DNA from: Planococcus donghaensis MPA1U2
GTDB taxonomy: Bacteria; Bacillota; Bacilli; Bacillales_A; Planococcaceae
Reading direction: 5' to 3'
DNA: 40,669 nt
Assembly (NCBI RefSeq): GCF_000189395.1
Contig: NZ_AEPB01000052.1
Coordinates: 1 to 40,669, forward strand
Shown here: positions 24,475-32,371 of the stretch, piece by piece
How positions within the stretch are numbered: the stretch's first letter is position 1
Layout: every line of letters begins with the position of its first letter
Position numbers and translations under genes: made by a program
The notes under the pieces: model-generated
Seen by the model: only the letters and a program-made list of their open reading frames with translations
Databases searched by the model: none
Told to the model about the DNA's origin: nothing

Positions 24475-24600
24475 GCAAACAAAGTAGTACTATGCGCAAA
24501 CAAAGACTGTATTGCCGCAAACAAACAGCGAAGTAGCGCAAAGAACATTGGCTATACCGCAAACAATTAACTTAATCCCGCAAATAACTATAGATTTTTC
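24475..24600. repeat. Phased array 1: six units at exactly 21 bp
   Basis: GCAAACAA-type motifs start at 24475, 24496, 24517, 24538, 24559 and 24580, each exactly 21 bases apart. Three are perfect GCAAACAAA; the fourth and sixth have one change (GCAAAGAA, GCAAATAA). The 12-13 bases between motifs vary but often end in GC or CC. At the seventh position (24601) a perfect palindrome begins instead. Confidence 0.92.
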
Positions 24601-24620
24601 GCTTTTCGCTTGCGAAAAGC
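24601..24620. repeat. Perfect palindrome ending array 1
   Basis: GCTTTTCGC and GCGAAAAGC are exact inverted copies around a TT centre. It sits in 21-bp register with the array. There is no T-run on either strand, so it is not an obvious terminator. Confidence 0.75.
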
Positions 24621-24633
24621 AACTATTTGGAGA

Positions 24634-24662
24634 TTTTCAGGTTTTCAAAAAGATGCTATACT
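24634..24662 (+). promoter_or_regulatory. Promoter of the NERD-domain gene
   Basis: TTTTCA (24634-24639), 17 bases, TATACT (24657-24662) with an extended TGC before the -10. It is 14 bases downstream of the array-ending palindrome. Confidence 0.6.
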
Positions 24663-24688
24663 CAATTTATTCTGATAGGAGGTACTCT

Positions 24689-25651
24689 ATGCACAAAAAA
24701 GAACTCGTTTTACTCACTCAAGCCGAGTCGCTTGAAAGGTTATTACATCGGTTGCCTGAACATCACCCGCAACGCCAATTTCTACAAATCGAGTTGTACC
24801 GAAGTGCTGCAGGAAAGCGAGGAGAGGACAGACTTGCACGAAAGTTAGTTGAATTTAGTCCAGAAGAAAATTACCGTTTTATGCAGAATGTTTGCTTGTC
24901 GCTTGGCGAATGGAAAATCCAAATAGATGGATTATTGCTGACAGAACGCGGCGCGATTATTATGGAGTCGAAAAACATTAGCGGTCAACTGTATTTCGAT
25001 AACCAAACAAGTGAATTTTCCCGAACCGATTTAGAAGGTATACGAACAGTGATGGAAGATCCCACGACTCAATTAAATAAAAATATTCGCTTTCTTACAA
25101 AATTCTTTAAACTCCATAAAATCAATTTGCCAATCAAAGGAATCGTCGTTTTCACTTCCAAACAATGTGAATTTATTGCGAAGCCGCAAAATAATACGGT
25201 TTGCAAAACCTATCAATTGATTGATTATCTATTCAATATACTCAACTCTTTCCCCGACCTGGCTACCCATCCCCATTTGTCAAAAATCGAAAAAATTCTT
25301 CAAAAACATCACTCCCCTTATAAGCGCATCCCTTTATGTCAGTTATATACGATAGCTTTTTCTGAGCTACGAACCGGTATTTATTGTGCTACTTGCAAAA
25401 ACCATCAGATGATCCGGAAAAATCGATGCGGTTGGGTATGTGAGTTGTGTAAATCGGTAGACCCACTCGCGCTTGAAACTACGGTTCAAGAATATTTCTC
25501 GCTTGTTCATACTCACATAAGTAATAAACAGTTGAGGCAGTTTTGTAATATCGACTCCTCATTTGTTGCGTCACGTTTGTTAGCAACTTTTGATTTTGAA
25601 GCGGCTGGAGCATTACGCAACCGAACTTATCAATTAAAGAATAAAAACTAG
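24689..25651 (+). CDS. NERD-domain protein with C-terminal zinc ribbon
   Basis: A 320-residue protein of unknown specific function. The ATG at 24689 has AGGAGG at 24677-24682; the open frame continues upstream through the repeat array but has no ribosome site there. Residues about 38-150 carry a NERD (nuclease-related) domain: GKRGEDRLARKL, then IQIDGLLLTERGAIIMESKN, where the acidic D, E and following K fit a PD-(D/E)xK-like core. Near the C-terminus, C-x2-C pairs (CATC...CELC, about 235-255) look like a zinc ribbon. It is flanked by 21-bp arrays on both sides and is outside the conserved Bacillus order, so it is accessory. Confidence 0.8.
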   Translation: MHKKELVLLTQAESLERLLHRLPEHHPQRQFLQIELYRSAAGKRGEDRLARKLVEFSPEENYRFMQNVCLSLGEWKIQIDGLLLTERGAIIMESKNISGQLYFDNQTSEFSRTDLEGIRTVMEDPTTQLNKNIRFLTKFFKLHKINLPIKGIVVFTSKQCEFIAKPQNNTVCKTYQLIDYLFNILNSFPDLATHPHLSKIEKILQKHHSPYKRIPLCQLYTIAFSELRTGIYCATCKNHQMIRKNRCGWVCELCKSVDPLALETTVQEYFSLVHTHISNKQLRQFCNIDSSFVASRLLATFDFEAAGALRNRTYQLKNKN

Positions 25652-25678
25652 CTTCTCACTCCGGTGAGAAGCTTTTTT
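25650..25678 (+). terminator. Terminator of the NERD gene
   Basis: AGCTTCTCAC pairs perfectly with GTGAGAAGCT, followed by six T residues. It overlaps the stop codon by two bases. Confidence 0.9.
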
Positions 25679-25687
25679 ATGTGTTTT

Positions 25688-25771
25688 GCAAACAAAGAAT
25701 CGGATCGCGCAAACAACGGCGTTTATCCCACAAACAAACTCACTCATCTCGCAAACAATGAAACTCTCAAA
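25688..25771. repeat. Phased array 2: four units at 21 bp
   Basis: Motif starts at 25688, 25709, 25730 (ACAAACAAA) and 25751. The spacers match parts of array 3 (shared TCGGATCGC after unit 1, CTCACT after unit 3), so arrays 2 and 3 descend from one another. It starts ten bases after the NERD terminator, preceded by GTGTTTT as in array 1. Confidence 0.92.
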
Positions 25772-25839
25772 CTAGAATTGATAGAGATAGCGCAATAGAG
25801 CCTATCAAGTAAGAGTAAAGACAAGTTTTTTTGCGTTTT

Positions 25840-25986
25840 GCAAACAAAGTGTCGGATCGCGCAAACAAACTGCCATATGTTGCAAACAACTGAATGGATA
25901 GCGCAAACAACGGCATCTATCCTGCAAACAAACTCACTTATCCCACAAACAAACAAACAAATCCTAAACAAAAAAATGTACATAAT
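25840..25986. repeat. Phased array 3: seven units at 21 bp
   Basis: Motif starts at 25840, 25861, 25882, 25903, 25924, 25945 (ACAAACAAA) and a decayed one at 25966. Compared with array 2 it has two additional units in the middle. The array ends two bases before the -35 of the XRE operon promoter. The reverse strand reads TTTGTTTGC at every unit. Confidence 0.92.
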
Positions 25987-25988
25987 TA

Positions 25989-26018
25989 TTGACTTAATGT
26001 TAAGTATAGTATACATTA
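25989..26018 (+). promoter_or_regulatory. Promoter and probable operator of the XRE operon
   Basis: TTGACT (25989-25994), 17 bases, TACATT (26012-26017). Two inverted repeats overlap it: TAATGT (25995-26000)/ACATTA (26013-26018) and GTATA-G-TATAC (26004-26014). These are candidate autoregulatory sites for the XRE protein encoded next (inference). Confidence 0.6.
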
Positions 26019-26059
26019 TGTTATATAAACCGAACATACAAGAAGGAAGGATGAAGCAG

Positions 26060-26275
26060 ATGCTCAAAAATCGTGTGAAAGAACTCAGGGCTCGGTACGG
26101 CTTCACACAAAGTGATCTCGGCAAACAAGTAGATGTCACGCGTCAAACTATTGCTTTTATTGAAAAAGGGGAATTTTCACCTTCTATTACACTTTCGCTA
26201 AAACTAGCAAAAGCGTTACAAACAAACGTCAACGACTTATTTTGGTTAGAGGAGGACGAGAAACATGAAAAATGA
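26060..26275 (+). CDS. XRE-family transcriptional regulator
   Basis: A 71-residue helix-turn-helix regulator. The ATG at 26060 is chosen because AAGGAAGG (26043-26050) touches the earlier ATG at 26051; the much longer open frame through the repeat array has no ribosome site and would be upstream of the promoter. The HTH runs from KNRVKELRARYGFTQSDLG to VTRQTIAFIEKGEFSPSITLSLKLAKALQ. The C-terminus ends NDLFWLEEDEKHEK with no sensing domain. It overlaps the next gene by 11 bases. Small regulators of this type commonly pair with a DUF2178 membrane protein. Confidence 0.9.
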   Translation: MLKNRVKELRARYGFTQSDLGKQVDVTRQTIAFIEKGEFSPSITLSLKLAKALQTNVNDLFWLEEDEKHEK

Positions 26276-26768
26276 TTTTCGCATGCAGTATCCGTTGTGG
26301 ATGATGGGGTTTATTGTGGTATTGGGGTTATTTTTGTTTGGAGTTAATTCACCAGAAACAACTGAAATTGTTAATACTGAGACTGAACAAAGCTTCCTTG
26401 TTGAATATGGACTGGTGCAAGGATTTATTATTTTAGGATCCATTGTTTTATACCTCATCATGTTGTTTGTCTTTTACATGAAAATAAGACGACATAACAA
26501 AATGAATCCGACACAAAAAATCCCGTCTTTTGCAATTCGCCCACCCGAATATTTAGAACAAGATGAAGGGATGACCCATATTACACGAAAAGCCTCTCAA
26601 AAAGTCTATACATTTATGACGTGGAGTTTACCGGGACTTGCGGTATTTGCGATGTTTTCACCGCTATCCCGTATTTACACTGTGCTTGCTATTTTGGTAG
26701 TCGCATTTTTGCAATACGTCATTTACTACCGAGAAATTCGCAAGCATTTAAGGGAGGAAGATGAATGA
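26265..26768 (+). CDS. Small membrane protein, DUF2178-like
   Basis: A 167-residue protein with four predicted membrane helices (about 9-27, 48-70, 117-135, 137-155) and a basic cytoplasmic loop (KIRRHNKMNPTQK). I recognise only the general DUF2178-like pattern of XRE-linked membrane proteins; no enzymatic motif is visible. GGAGG (26250-26254) lies in the end of the XRE gene. It overlaps both neighbours, so all three genes are one operon. It may sense membrane state or control the regulator (inference). Confidence 0.65.
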   Translation: MKNDFRMQYPLWMMGFIVVLGLFLFGVNSPETTEIVNTETEQSFLVEYGLVQGFIILGSIVLYLIMLFVFYMKIRRHNKMNPTQKIPSFAIRPPEYLEQDEGMTHITRKASQKVYTFMTWSLPGLAVFAMFSPLSRIYTVLAILVVAFLQYVIYYREIRKHLREEDE

Positions 26769-27214
26769 TTACCGAATACTTTTTAGTCTTTTTAGGCGCA
26801 GCCATTCCTTGGTTTGAAATCGCCGTAGTCATTCCGCTCGGCATCGTTTGGGGACTGTCACCATTTTGGGTAATGGTTTTGGCGTTTGTCGGTAACATGG
26901 CAACAGTGCTCGCTTTAATCGTTGGCTTTGATCGTTTCAAAGTTTGGTATACGAAACGTCAAGAAGCAAAAGGCAAAGCAGCATCTAAAAAAAGTGAGCG
27001 TGCTAAAAAAATCTGGAACCGATATGGCTTGCCAGGTCTTGCGCTGCTTGGCCCCATTTTGATTGGTACCCATATTGCCGCATTTATCGGCATGACACTT
27101 GGTGCAACCAAAAAGAACACGACTGTTTGGCTAACAATTAGCATTGCTGCGTGGACGCTAGCATTTGGCCTATTAACAGCACTTGGTTTTGATTTCTTCA
27201 CGGATAAAATATAA
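26765..27214 (+). CDS. Small multi-drug export family protein
   Basis: A 149-residue integral membrane protein with the small multi-drug export (PF06695-type) pattern: an amphipathic start with PWFEIAVVIPLGIVWGLSP, a second helix LAFVGNMATVLALIVGF, a Lys-rich cytoplasmic loop, then LPGLALLGPILIGTHIAAFIGMTLGA and a last helix. Despite the family name, transport activity is poorly supported for most members. The start overlaps the previous stop by four bases (ATGA). It is the last gene of the XRE operon; no strong terminator follows. Confidence 0.75.
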   Translation: MITEYFLVFLGAAIPWFEIAVVIPLGIVWGLSPFWVMVLAFVGNMATVLALIVGFDRFKVWYTKRQEAKGKAASKKSERAKKIWNRYGLPGLALLGPILIGTHIAAFIGMTLGATKKNTTVWLTISIAAWTLAFGLLTALGFDFFTDKI

Positions 27215-27260
27215 GCTGTGCTATACTTGAGCTATTCTGAAATAAAGGCGTGAACGTATA

Positions 27261-28028
27261 ATGAAAAGAATTGAATCAAATCAAAACTCACTCGTTAAGC
27301 ATTGGAAAAAGCTTAGCACTACACGGAAAGAGCGCGATAAATTCGCGGAATTCTTAGTAGAAGGATTTCATTTAACTGAAGAAGCACTGCGTAAAAAAGA
27401 TCTTGTGAAATCACTAATCGTGCGCGAAGGCGTAGATATTCCAGAAGGCTGGGATATTGAAGGCGTTGCACATTATTCGGTGACTGCTACTGTGGCGAAA
27501 GAAATTTCGGAAACCGAGCACACGCAAGGTATTTTCGCACATTGCGCGCAACCCGAGTTTACTGAAGACGAACAAAAGTCATGGACAAAGCTATTGATGA
27601 TTGATGCGGTACAAGATCCAGGGAATATCGGAACCATGATTCGTACAGCTTCAGCGAGCGGCATTGATGCGGTTATTCTAGGCAAAGGTTGCGCTGATCC
27701 GTACAACCCGAAAACGGTTCGTTCGGCACAAGGGTCGCATTTCCAGATTTCCATCGTTAAAGGGGAGTTGATGGAATGGACCGAACAAACAAAAGCGAGC
27801 GGCATTCCCATTTTTGGAACAGCGCTTCAAAACTCTACGCCGGTTCACGAAGCAAAAACGCTTGAGCAGTTTGCGTTAATTGTTGGCAATGAAGGCAGTG
27901 GTGTGGATCCGGTTCTCTTGCAACAAACCGATCAAAACTTGATGGTTCCGCTATACGGAAATGCAGAATCGTTAAATGTAGCAGTCGCTACAGGGATTTT
28001 ATTGTATAGCTTAGTTCCAAAAAACTAA
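27261..28028 (+). CDS. ysgA: SpoU/TrmH-family RNA methyltransferase (YsgA-like)
   Basis: Probable rRNA 2'-O-methyltransferase using SAM. It is 255 residues: an N-terminal RNA-binding domain (about 1-95; KFAEFLVEGFHLTEEAL) and a C-terminal trefoil-knot SPOUT domain with the three motifs DAVQDPGNIGTMIRTA, LIVGNEGSGV and SLNVAVATGILLYSL. The upstream AAAGGCGTG is a weak ribosome site. Position before pheS matches Bacillus ysgA. The exact target nucleotide is not predictable from this sequence. Confidence 0.9.
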   Translation: MKRIESNQNSLVKHWKKLSTTRKERDKFAEFLVEGFHLTEEALRKKDLVKSLIVREGVDIPEGWDIEGVAHYSVTATVAKEISETEHTQGIFAHCAQPEFTEDEQKSWTKLLMIDAVQDPGNIGTMIRTASASGIDAVILGKGCADPYNPKTVRSAQGSHFQISIVKGELMEWTEQTKASGIPIFGTALQNSTPVHEAKTLEQFALIVGNEGSGVDPVLLQQTDQNLMVPLYGNAESLNVAVATGILLYSLVPKN

Positions 28029-28030
28029 GT

Positions 28031-28059
28031 TTGATAAAACTGGAGAACTTTCGTATAAT
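28031..28059 (+). promoter_or_regulatory. Sigma-A promoter of pheST
   Basis: TTGATA (28031-28036), 17 bases, consensus TATAAT (28054-28059), directly after the methyltransferase stop. Confidence 0.85.
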
Positions 28060-28065
28060 GAAGAG

Positions 28066-28317
28066 GTAAATAAGTAAAAGCGAAGAACGGGAAAAGTACG
28101 TTGCGCCCTTACATCACAGAGATTCTGCACCTTGACTGGAAGTGTGGATATGTAAACGCCTCAGAAGTTCACCCCGCGAGCTGCCCAACGGGACCAGTAG
28201 TGATACTGTAAAGATGGGCCGGTGAAGAGCCGTTATGTAAATGAGTGATTGCGATTTGCAATAACTAGGGTGGTACCGCGAATAATGCCTCGTCCCTTTT
28301 CTGGGACGGGGCTTTTT
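28066..28317 (+). promoter_or_regulatory. T-box leader of pheST, specifier UUC
   Basis: Core AGGGTGGTACCGCG at 28267-28280; the UGGU bulge fits a discriminator A, as in tRNA-Phe. Stem I contains AGAAG-TTC-A in the specifier-loop context with TTC at 28168-28170, a Phe codon. The terminator GCCTCGTCCC (28287-28296)/GGGACGGGGC (28303-28312) plus T-run ends the element. Confidence 0.95.
28287..28317 (+). terminator. T-box regulated terminator of pheST
   Basis: Ten-pair stem with a six-base loop followed by TTTTTA. Its 5' arm is the part that would join the antiterminator when uncharged tRNA-Phe binds. Confidence 0.9.
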
Positions 28318-28338
28318 ACTGTCTAAGGAGGAGAAAAA

Positions 28339-29376
28339 ATGGAAGCACAATTGCAGGAATTGAAAACACAAGCGCTTGAAAAAATTGCCGAAGCATCAAC
28401 GGTTAAAGAACTTAATGATGTTCGTGTTGCGTATTTAGGAAAAAAAGGACCGATTACGGATTTATTAAAAGGCATGGGGAAACTACCAGCTGAAGAACGT
28501 CCGAAAATGGGTGCTTTAGTCAATGTAGTACGTGAAGAAGTAACAACGCAACTAGAAGCTCGCATGGTTCTTTTAGAAGAAGAAGCAATCAATGCGAAAT
28601 TGCAAAGTGAAACGATTGATATCACATTGCCAGGACGTCCTGTGAAAACAGGGAACGCACATCCGTTAACGCGTGTTGTCGAAGAAATTGAAGATTTATT
28701 TATTTCAATGGGTTACGAAGTGGCAGAAGGTCCAGAAGTTGAAAAAGATTATTATAACTTTGAAGCGCTAAACTTGCCGAAAGGCCACCCGGCTCGTGAT
28801 ATGCAAGATTCCTTCTATATAACAGAAGATGTTTTACTGCGTACGCATACTTCTCCTGTACAAGCACGGACAATGGAAGCAAAAGGCGGAGAGCCGATTA
28901 AAATCATTTGCCCGGGTAAAGTATACCGCCGCGATAGCGACGACGCGACGCACTCACACCAATTCACACAAATCGAAGGATTGGTGATTGGAGAAGATAT
29001 TCGCATGAGCGACTTGAAAGGAACACTTTCAGTATTTGCTAAGAAAATGTTTGGCGATGATCGTGAAATTCGTCTTCGTCCAAGTTTCTTCCCGTTCACA
29101 GAGCCTTCTGTTGAAATGGATATTTCATGCTTTAAATGTGGAGGCAGTGGTTGCAACGTTTGCAAAAAAACAGGCTGGATTGAAATTCTGGGCGCTGGAA
29201 TGGTGCATCCAAATGTTCTTGAAATGGCCGGTTATGACTCGAAACGCTTAACTGGATTTGCTTTTGGTATGGGTCCAGAACGTATTGCGATGTTAAAATA
29301 TGGCGTCGAAGATATTCGTCATTTCTACACAAACGATGTTCGCTTTTTATCACAATTCCAACGTACAGAACTTTAA
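28339..29376 (+). CDS. pheS: Phenylalanine-tRNA ligase alpha subunit
   Basis: Catalytic subunit of the alpha2-beta2 enzyme. It is 345 residues, normal size. An N-terminal coiled coil (about 1-85) binds tRNA. The class II core has motif 2 around [26 protein letters not shown], the Cys-rich C-x2-C-x4-C-x2-C insertion ([12 protein letters not shown]), and motif 3 [26 protein letters not shown] precedes the ATG. It is 14 bases from pheT and controlled by the T-box leader. Confidence 0.97.
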   Translation: MEAQLQELKTQALEKIAEASTVKELNDVRVAYLGKKGPITDLLKGMGKLPAEERPKMGALVNVVREEVTTQLEARMVLLEEEAINAKLQSETIDITLPGRPVKTGNAHPLTRVVEEIEDLFISMGYEVAEGPEVEKDYYNFEALNLPKGHPARDMQDSFYITEDVLLRTHTSPVQARTMEAKGGEPIKIICPGKVYRRDSDDATHSHQFTQIEGLVIGEDIRMSDLKGTLSVFAKKMFGDDREIRLRPSFFPFTEPSVEMDISCFKCGGSGCNVCKKTGWIEILGAGMVHPNVLEMAGYDSKRLTGFAFGMGPERIAMLKYGVEDIRHFYTNDVRFLSQFQRTEL

Positions 29377-29390
29377 GGAGGAAATAAAAC

Positions 29391-31790
29391 ATGCTCGTAT
29401 CCATAAATTGGTTGAAAGACTATGTAAATACACAACAATTACCACCTGCTGAATTAGGCGAAAAAATAACGCGTTCAGGTATCGAAGTAGATGCAGTGAT
29501 CGACCGTTCACACGGCATGACAAATGTCGTTGTGGGTTATGTTGAATCTTGTGTTAAACACCCCGAAGCTGATAAATTATCAATTTGCCAAGTAGATGTT
29601 GGAGAAGAAACAGCACAAATTATTTGTGGCGCTCCCAATATTGCAGAAGGTCAAAAAGTCATTGTGGCACGTCCTGGAGCAAAACTTCCAGGCGGCATAA
29701 AAATTAAAAAAGCGAAACTTCGCGGAGAAGAATCGAATGGCATGATTTGTTCGCTTCAAGAACTTGGCATCGAAGGCAAGCTAGTACCAAAAGCTTACGC
29801 TGAAGGTATTTATGTATTACCAAAAGACGCAGAAACAGGATCGGATGTTATTGCGAACTTTAATTTAGATGACACGGTTTTAGAACTTGGGTTAACACCA
29901 AACCGTGCAGATGCGATGAGCATGTTAGGTGTAGCTTATGAAGTTGGTGCCATTTTATCTGAAGAAGTTAAATTACCGGAAATCAGCTACCAAGAATCGG
30001 CAGACACAGCGGCTTCTATGTTAACGTTAACGGTTGATGCACCTGAAGCCAATCCGTTGTATGTTGCTAAAGTGGTCCGTAATATTAAAGTACAAGAATC
30101 GCCAATGTGGCTGCAACAACGTTTAATGGCTGCAGGGGTTCGTCCGCATAATAATGTAGTCGACGTTACAAACTACGTACTAATGGAATATGGTCAGCCT
30201 CTTCACGCATTTGACTATGATTTGTTGGGAACAGGCAATATTACGGTTCGTCACGCTAAAGAAGGCGAAATGATTACAACTTTAGACGACGCGGAGCGTA
30301 AATTATCTGCTCATCAATTAGTTATTACAAATGGTGAAAAACCAGTCGCTATTGCTGGCGTAATGGGCGGGGCAAACTCAGAAGTAAGTGATGCGACAAC
30401 AACTGTTGTAATCGAGTCTGCTTATTTTGAGTCAGGATCTGTTCGTCAAACTTCAAAAGATCATGGTCTTCGCAGCGATGCAAGTTCACGTTTTGAAAAA
30501 GGCGTAGATCCAAATCGTGTCATTCCAGCAGCTGAACGTGCAGCACAATTATTGTCTGAACTAGCTGGTGGCGAAGTATTGTCAGGTTCTGTTGTATTCG
30601 ATAAAGTGTCAAAAGAAGAAAAAATCGTTAAAGTATCTCCAGACTTTATTAATAGCCGTCTAGGTATGAAAATTGCCTTTGAAGAAATGTTAGACATTTT
30701 AAACCGTTTGAAATTCACGACAGAAGCCGTTAACGGTCAATTGGTCATTTCTGTACCAACTCGTCGTCAAGATATTCAAATTCCTGAAGACGTCATTGAA
30801 GAAATTGCGCGATTGCACGGCTATGACGAAATTCCTGCAACATTGCCAGAAGCGGAAACAACTCCTGGTGGCTTGACACCTTATCAAGCAAAACGCCGCA
30901 TTGTTCGTAACTTTTTAGAAGGCGCAGGGTTGTTGCAAGCAACGACGTATTCGTTAACGTCTGAAAAGTCGGCAAAACAATTTGCGTTGGAAAAAACAGA
31001 AACGACACGTTTATTGATGCCAATGAGTGAAGAGCGTAGCATTTTGCGTCAAAGCTTATTGCCGCATTTATTGGAATCAGTTACGTATAATACGGCTAGA
31101 AGAATGGATTCGGTAGCGTTATATGAAACTGGAGCGGTATTCTTAAAAGGCAACGACGAACTATTAAACGAACAAGAACATTTAGCAGTGGCAATCACTG
31201 GACTGTGGCTCGACAATAGCTGGCAAGGCGAGAAAAAACCAGTCGACTTTTTCGTGCTGAAAGGCATTGTAGAAGCTCTTAGTGCGAAACTTGGCGTTGA
31301 GCTAACATTCGAACGCGGTCAAATGGACGACTTGCACCCAGGCAGAACTGCGTTTGTTGTATTAAATGGCCAACGTATTGGGGTCATTGGTCAATTGCAC
31401 CCGTCTGAGCAAAAAGCGCGTGACTTGAAAACGACAGTAGTGATGGAATTAAACTTAGCAGCTATATTAACGCTTGAGACAGAAGCGTTAGTTTATACAC
31501 AAGTTCCACGTTATCCGTCTATGTCACGCGACGTTGCATTAGTTCTTTCTAAATTTGTAGAAGCTGCAACGATCGAAAATGTTATTCGCAGCGCTGGTGG
31601 TAAACTATTAAAAGACGTTCGCGTATTTGACCTTTACGAAGGTGACAAAATGGAAGAAGGCAAAAAGTCAGTAGCCTTCTCATTAACGTACTTCGATCCT
31701 GAAAAAACATTGACGGACGAAGAAGTAACAAAAGCGCATGAAAAAGTATTAGCAGCCTTAACAGATGTTGGAGCAGAACTAAGAAGCTAA
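29391..31790 (+). CDS. pheT: Phenylalanine-tRNA ligase beta subunit
   Basis: Contains the editing site and tRNA-binding modules. It is 799 residues with the full domain order: EMAP/OB fold (about 40-155, beginning VVVGYVESCVKHPEADKL), B3/B4 editing domain (about 210-390, VDVTNYVLMEYGQPLHAFD), B5 (about 405-480), the catalytic-like core (ETTPGGLTPYQAKRRIVRN...), and a C-terminal ferredoxin-like anticodon-binding domain (about 705-799, VPRYPSMSRDVALVL). AAGGAGGAAA serves the ATG. It ends the pheST operon with a strong palindromic terminator. Confidence 0.97.
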   Translation: MLVSINWLKDYVNTQQLPPAELGEKITRSGIEVDAVIDRSHGMTNVVVGYVESCVKHPEADKLSICQVDVGEETAQIICGAPNIAEGQKVIVARPGAKLPGGIKIKKAKLRGEESNGMICSLQELGIEGKLVPKAYAEGIYVLPKDAETGSDVIANFNLDDTVLELGLTPNRADAMSMLGVAYEVGAILSEEVKLPEISYQESADTAASMLTLTVDAPEANPLYVAKVVRNIKVQESPMWLQQRLMAAGVRPHNNVVDVTNYVLMEYGQPLHAFDYDLLGTGNITVRHAKEGEMITTLDDAERKLSAHQLVITNGEKPVAIAGVMGGANSEVSDATTTVVIESAYFESGSVRQTSKDHGLRSDASSRFEKGVDPNRVIPAAERAAQLLSELAGGEVLSGSVVFDKVSKEEKIVKVSPDFINSRLGMKIAFEEMLDILNRLKFTTEAVNGQLVISVPTRRQDIQIPEDVIEEIARLHGYDEIPATLPEAETTPGGLTPYQAKRRIVRNFLEGAGLLQATTYSLTSEKSAKQFALEKTETTRLLMPMSEERSILRQSLLPHLLESVTYNTARRMDSVALYETGAVFLKGNDELLNEQEHLAVAITGLWLDNSWQGEKKPVDFFVLKGIVEALSAKLGVELTFERGQMDDLHPGRTAFVVLNGQRIGVIGQLHPSEQKARDLKTTVVMELNLAAILTLETEALVYTQVPRYPSMSRDVALVLSKFVEAATIENVIRSAGGKLLKDVRVFDLYEGDKMEEGKKSVAFSLTYFDPEKTLTDEEVTKAHEKVLAALTDVGAELRS

Positions 31791-31813
31791 AGTAAGTTTG
31801 AGTTTATATAAAA

Positions 31814-31843
31814 AAAGGGAGAATCCAATTGGATTCTCCCTTT
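31814..31843 (+). terminator. Terminator of pheST (possibly bidirectional)
   Basis: A perfect inverted repeat with AAAGGGAGAATCC on the left and its exact complement on the right around AATT. It has an A-run before and a T-run after. Confidence 0.9.
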
Positions 31844-31865
31844 CTTAGTATTTTAAGCATGATGG

Positions 31866-31871
31866 TATAAT
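31866..31871 (+). promoter_or_regulatory. Extended -10 promoter of the pseudopilin cluster
   Basis: TG-G-TATAAT with consensus -10 at 31866-31871; the -35 (TTCTTA, 18 bases upstream) is weak. The transcript would include a stem TTTTTTGC/GCAAAAAA (31892-31915) before the first start codon. Confidence 0.55.
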
Positions 31872-31957
31872 AAATTTACTTTTTATAGGACTTTTTTGCT
31901 TCAATATGCAAAAAAATGTGGTAGTATTTATCTAATACGAATTACGGGGGTACTCTT

Positions 31958-32371
31958 ATGAAGAGGCTAATAAAAAACGAAAGTGGGATATCTTTAGTAG
32001 AAATACTAGCTGCAGTAGTGATTTTAGGAATTGTTCTTGTTAGCGTCATGACTTTTTTTACTCAATCAGCAAAGTTTACTGCGAATAATCATGATACTTT
32101 GACGGCTGTACAGGTTGGAGAAGAAGTTGTAGCTAAAGTAAGAGAGGTTAAATCACTGACTGAGTTAACAGGTTCTCAGCAAAAATTCACAGGAAACGCT
32201 ACAAAAGTTACTTCTGGAACATTGCATCCAGAATACACAATAACAATTGAAAAAACACAAGGTGTTGTTAAATCAAAATTACAAAAAGTGAGAATAGTGG
32301 TATTGGCTAAGAATAATGCCAGTAAGCCTAATTCTGCTTTTACAACAGAAATGTTTTATGAGGTGAACTAG
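31958..32371 (+). CDS. Type IV prepilin-like protein 1 (PilV/GspI-like)
   Basis: A 137-residue pseudopilin. The N-terminus has a basic leader ending in Gly (MKRLIKNESG), a cleavage point before Ile, Glu at +5 (ISLVE), and a hydrophobic helix (ILAAVVILGIVLVSVMTFF), exactly the prepilin peptidase pattern. The globular part is small and polar with Lys-rich ends. GGGGGTAC is a modest ribosome site. First of three adjacent pilin-like genes; no prepilin peptidase, ATPase or platform gene is in the window, so processing would depend on machinery elsewhere such as the competence set. Codon use is more AT-rich than in the neighbours. Confidence 0.85.
   Translation: MKRLIKNESGISLVEILAAVVILGIVLVSVMTFFTQSAKFTANNHDTLTAVQVGEEVVAKVREVKSLTELTGSQQKFTGNATKVTSGTLHPEYTITIEKTQGVVKSKLQKVRIVVLAKNNASKPNSAFTTEMFYEVN

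Noticed and set aside
24475-25986. CRISPR array in the GCAAACAA region
   Set aside because: The conserved part is only 8-10 bases, the unit is 21 bases, there is no dyad-symmetric repeat of usual length, and no cas gene is nearby.
24475-25986. Plasmid-type iteron origin
   Set aside because: The 21-bp direct repeats resemble iterons, but no rep gene, DnaA boxes or plasmid genes are present and the context is core chromosome.
25838-26059. In-frame heptad peptide (repeating Q-T) fused to the XRE protein
   Set aside because: A 21-base unit keeps any frame open, so the heptad reading is automatic. It has no ribosome site, and a good promoter and ribosome site lie between the array and the XRE ATG. 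The same in-frame reading before the NERD gene is equally unsupported.
25744-26139. Minus-strand frame with repeated F-V-C heptads
   Set aside because: It is the reverse reading of the same array and runs into the XRE gene; there is no ribosome site or promoter.
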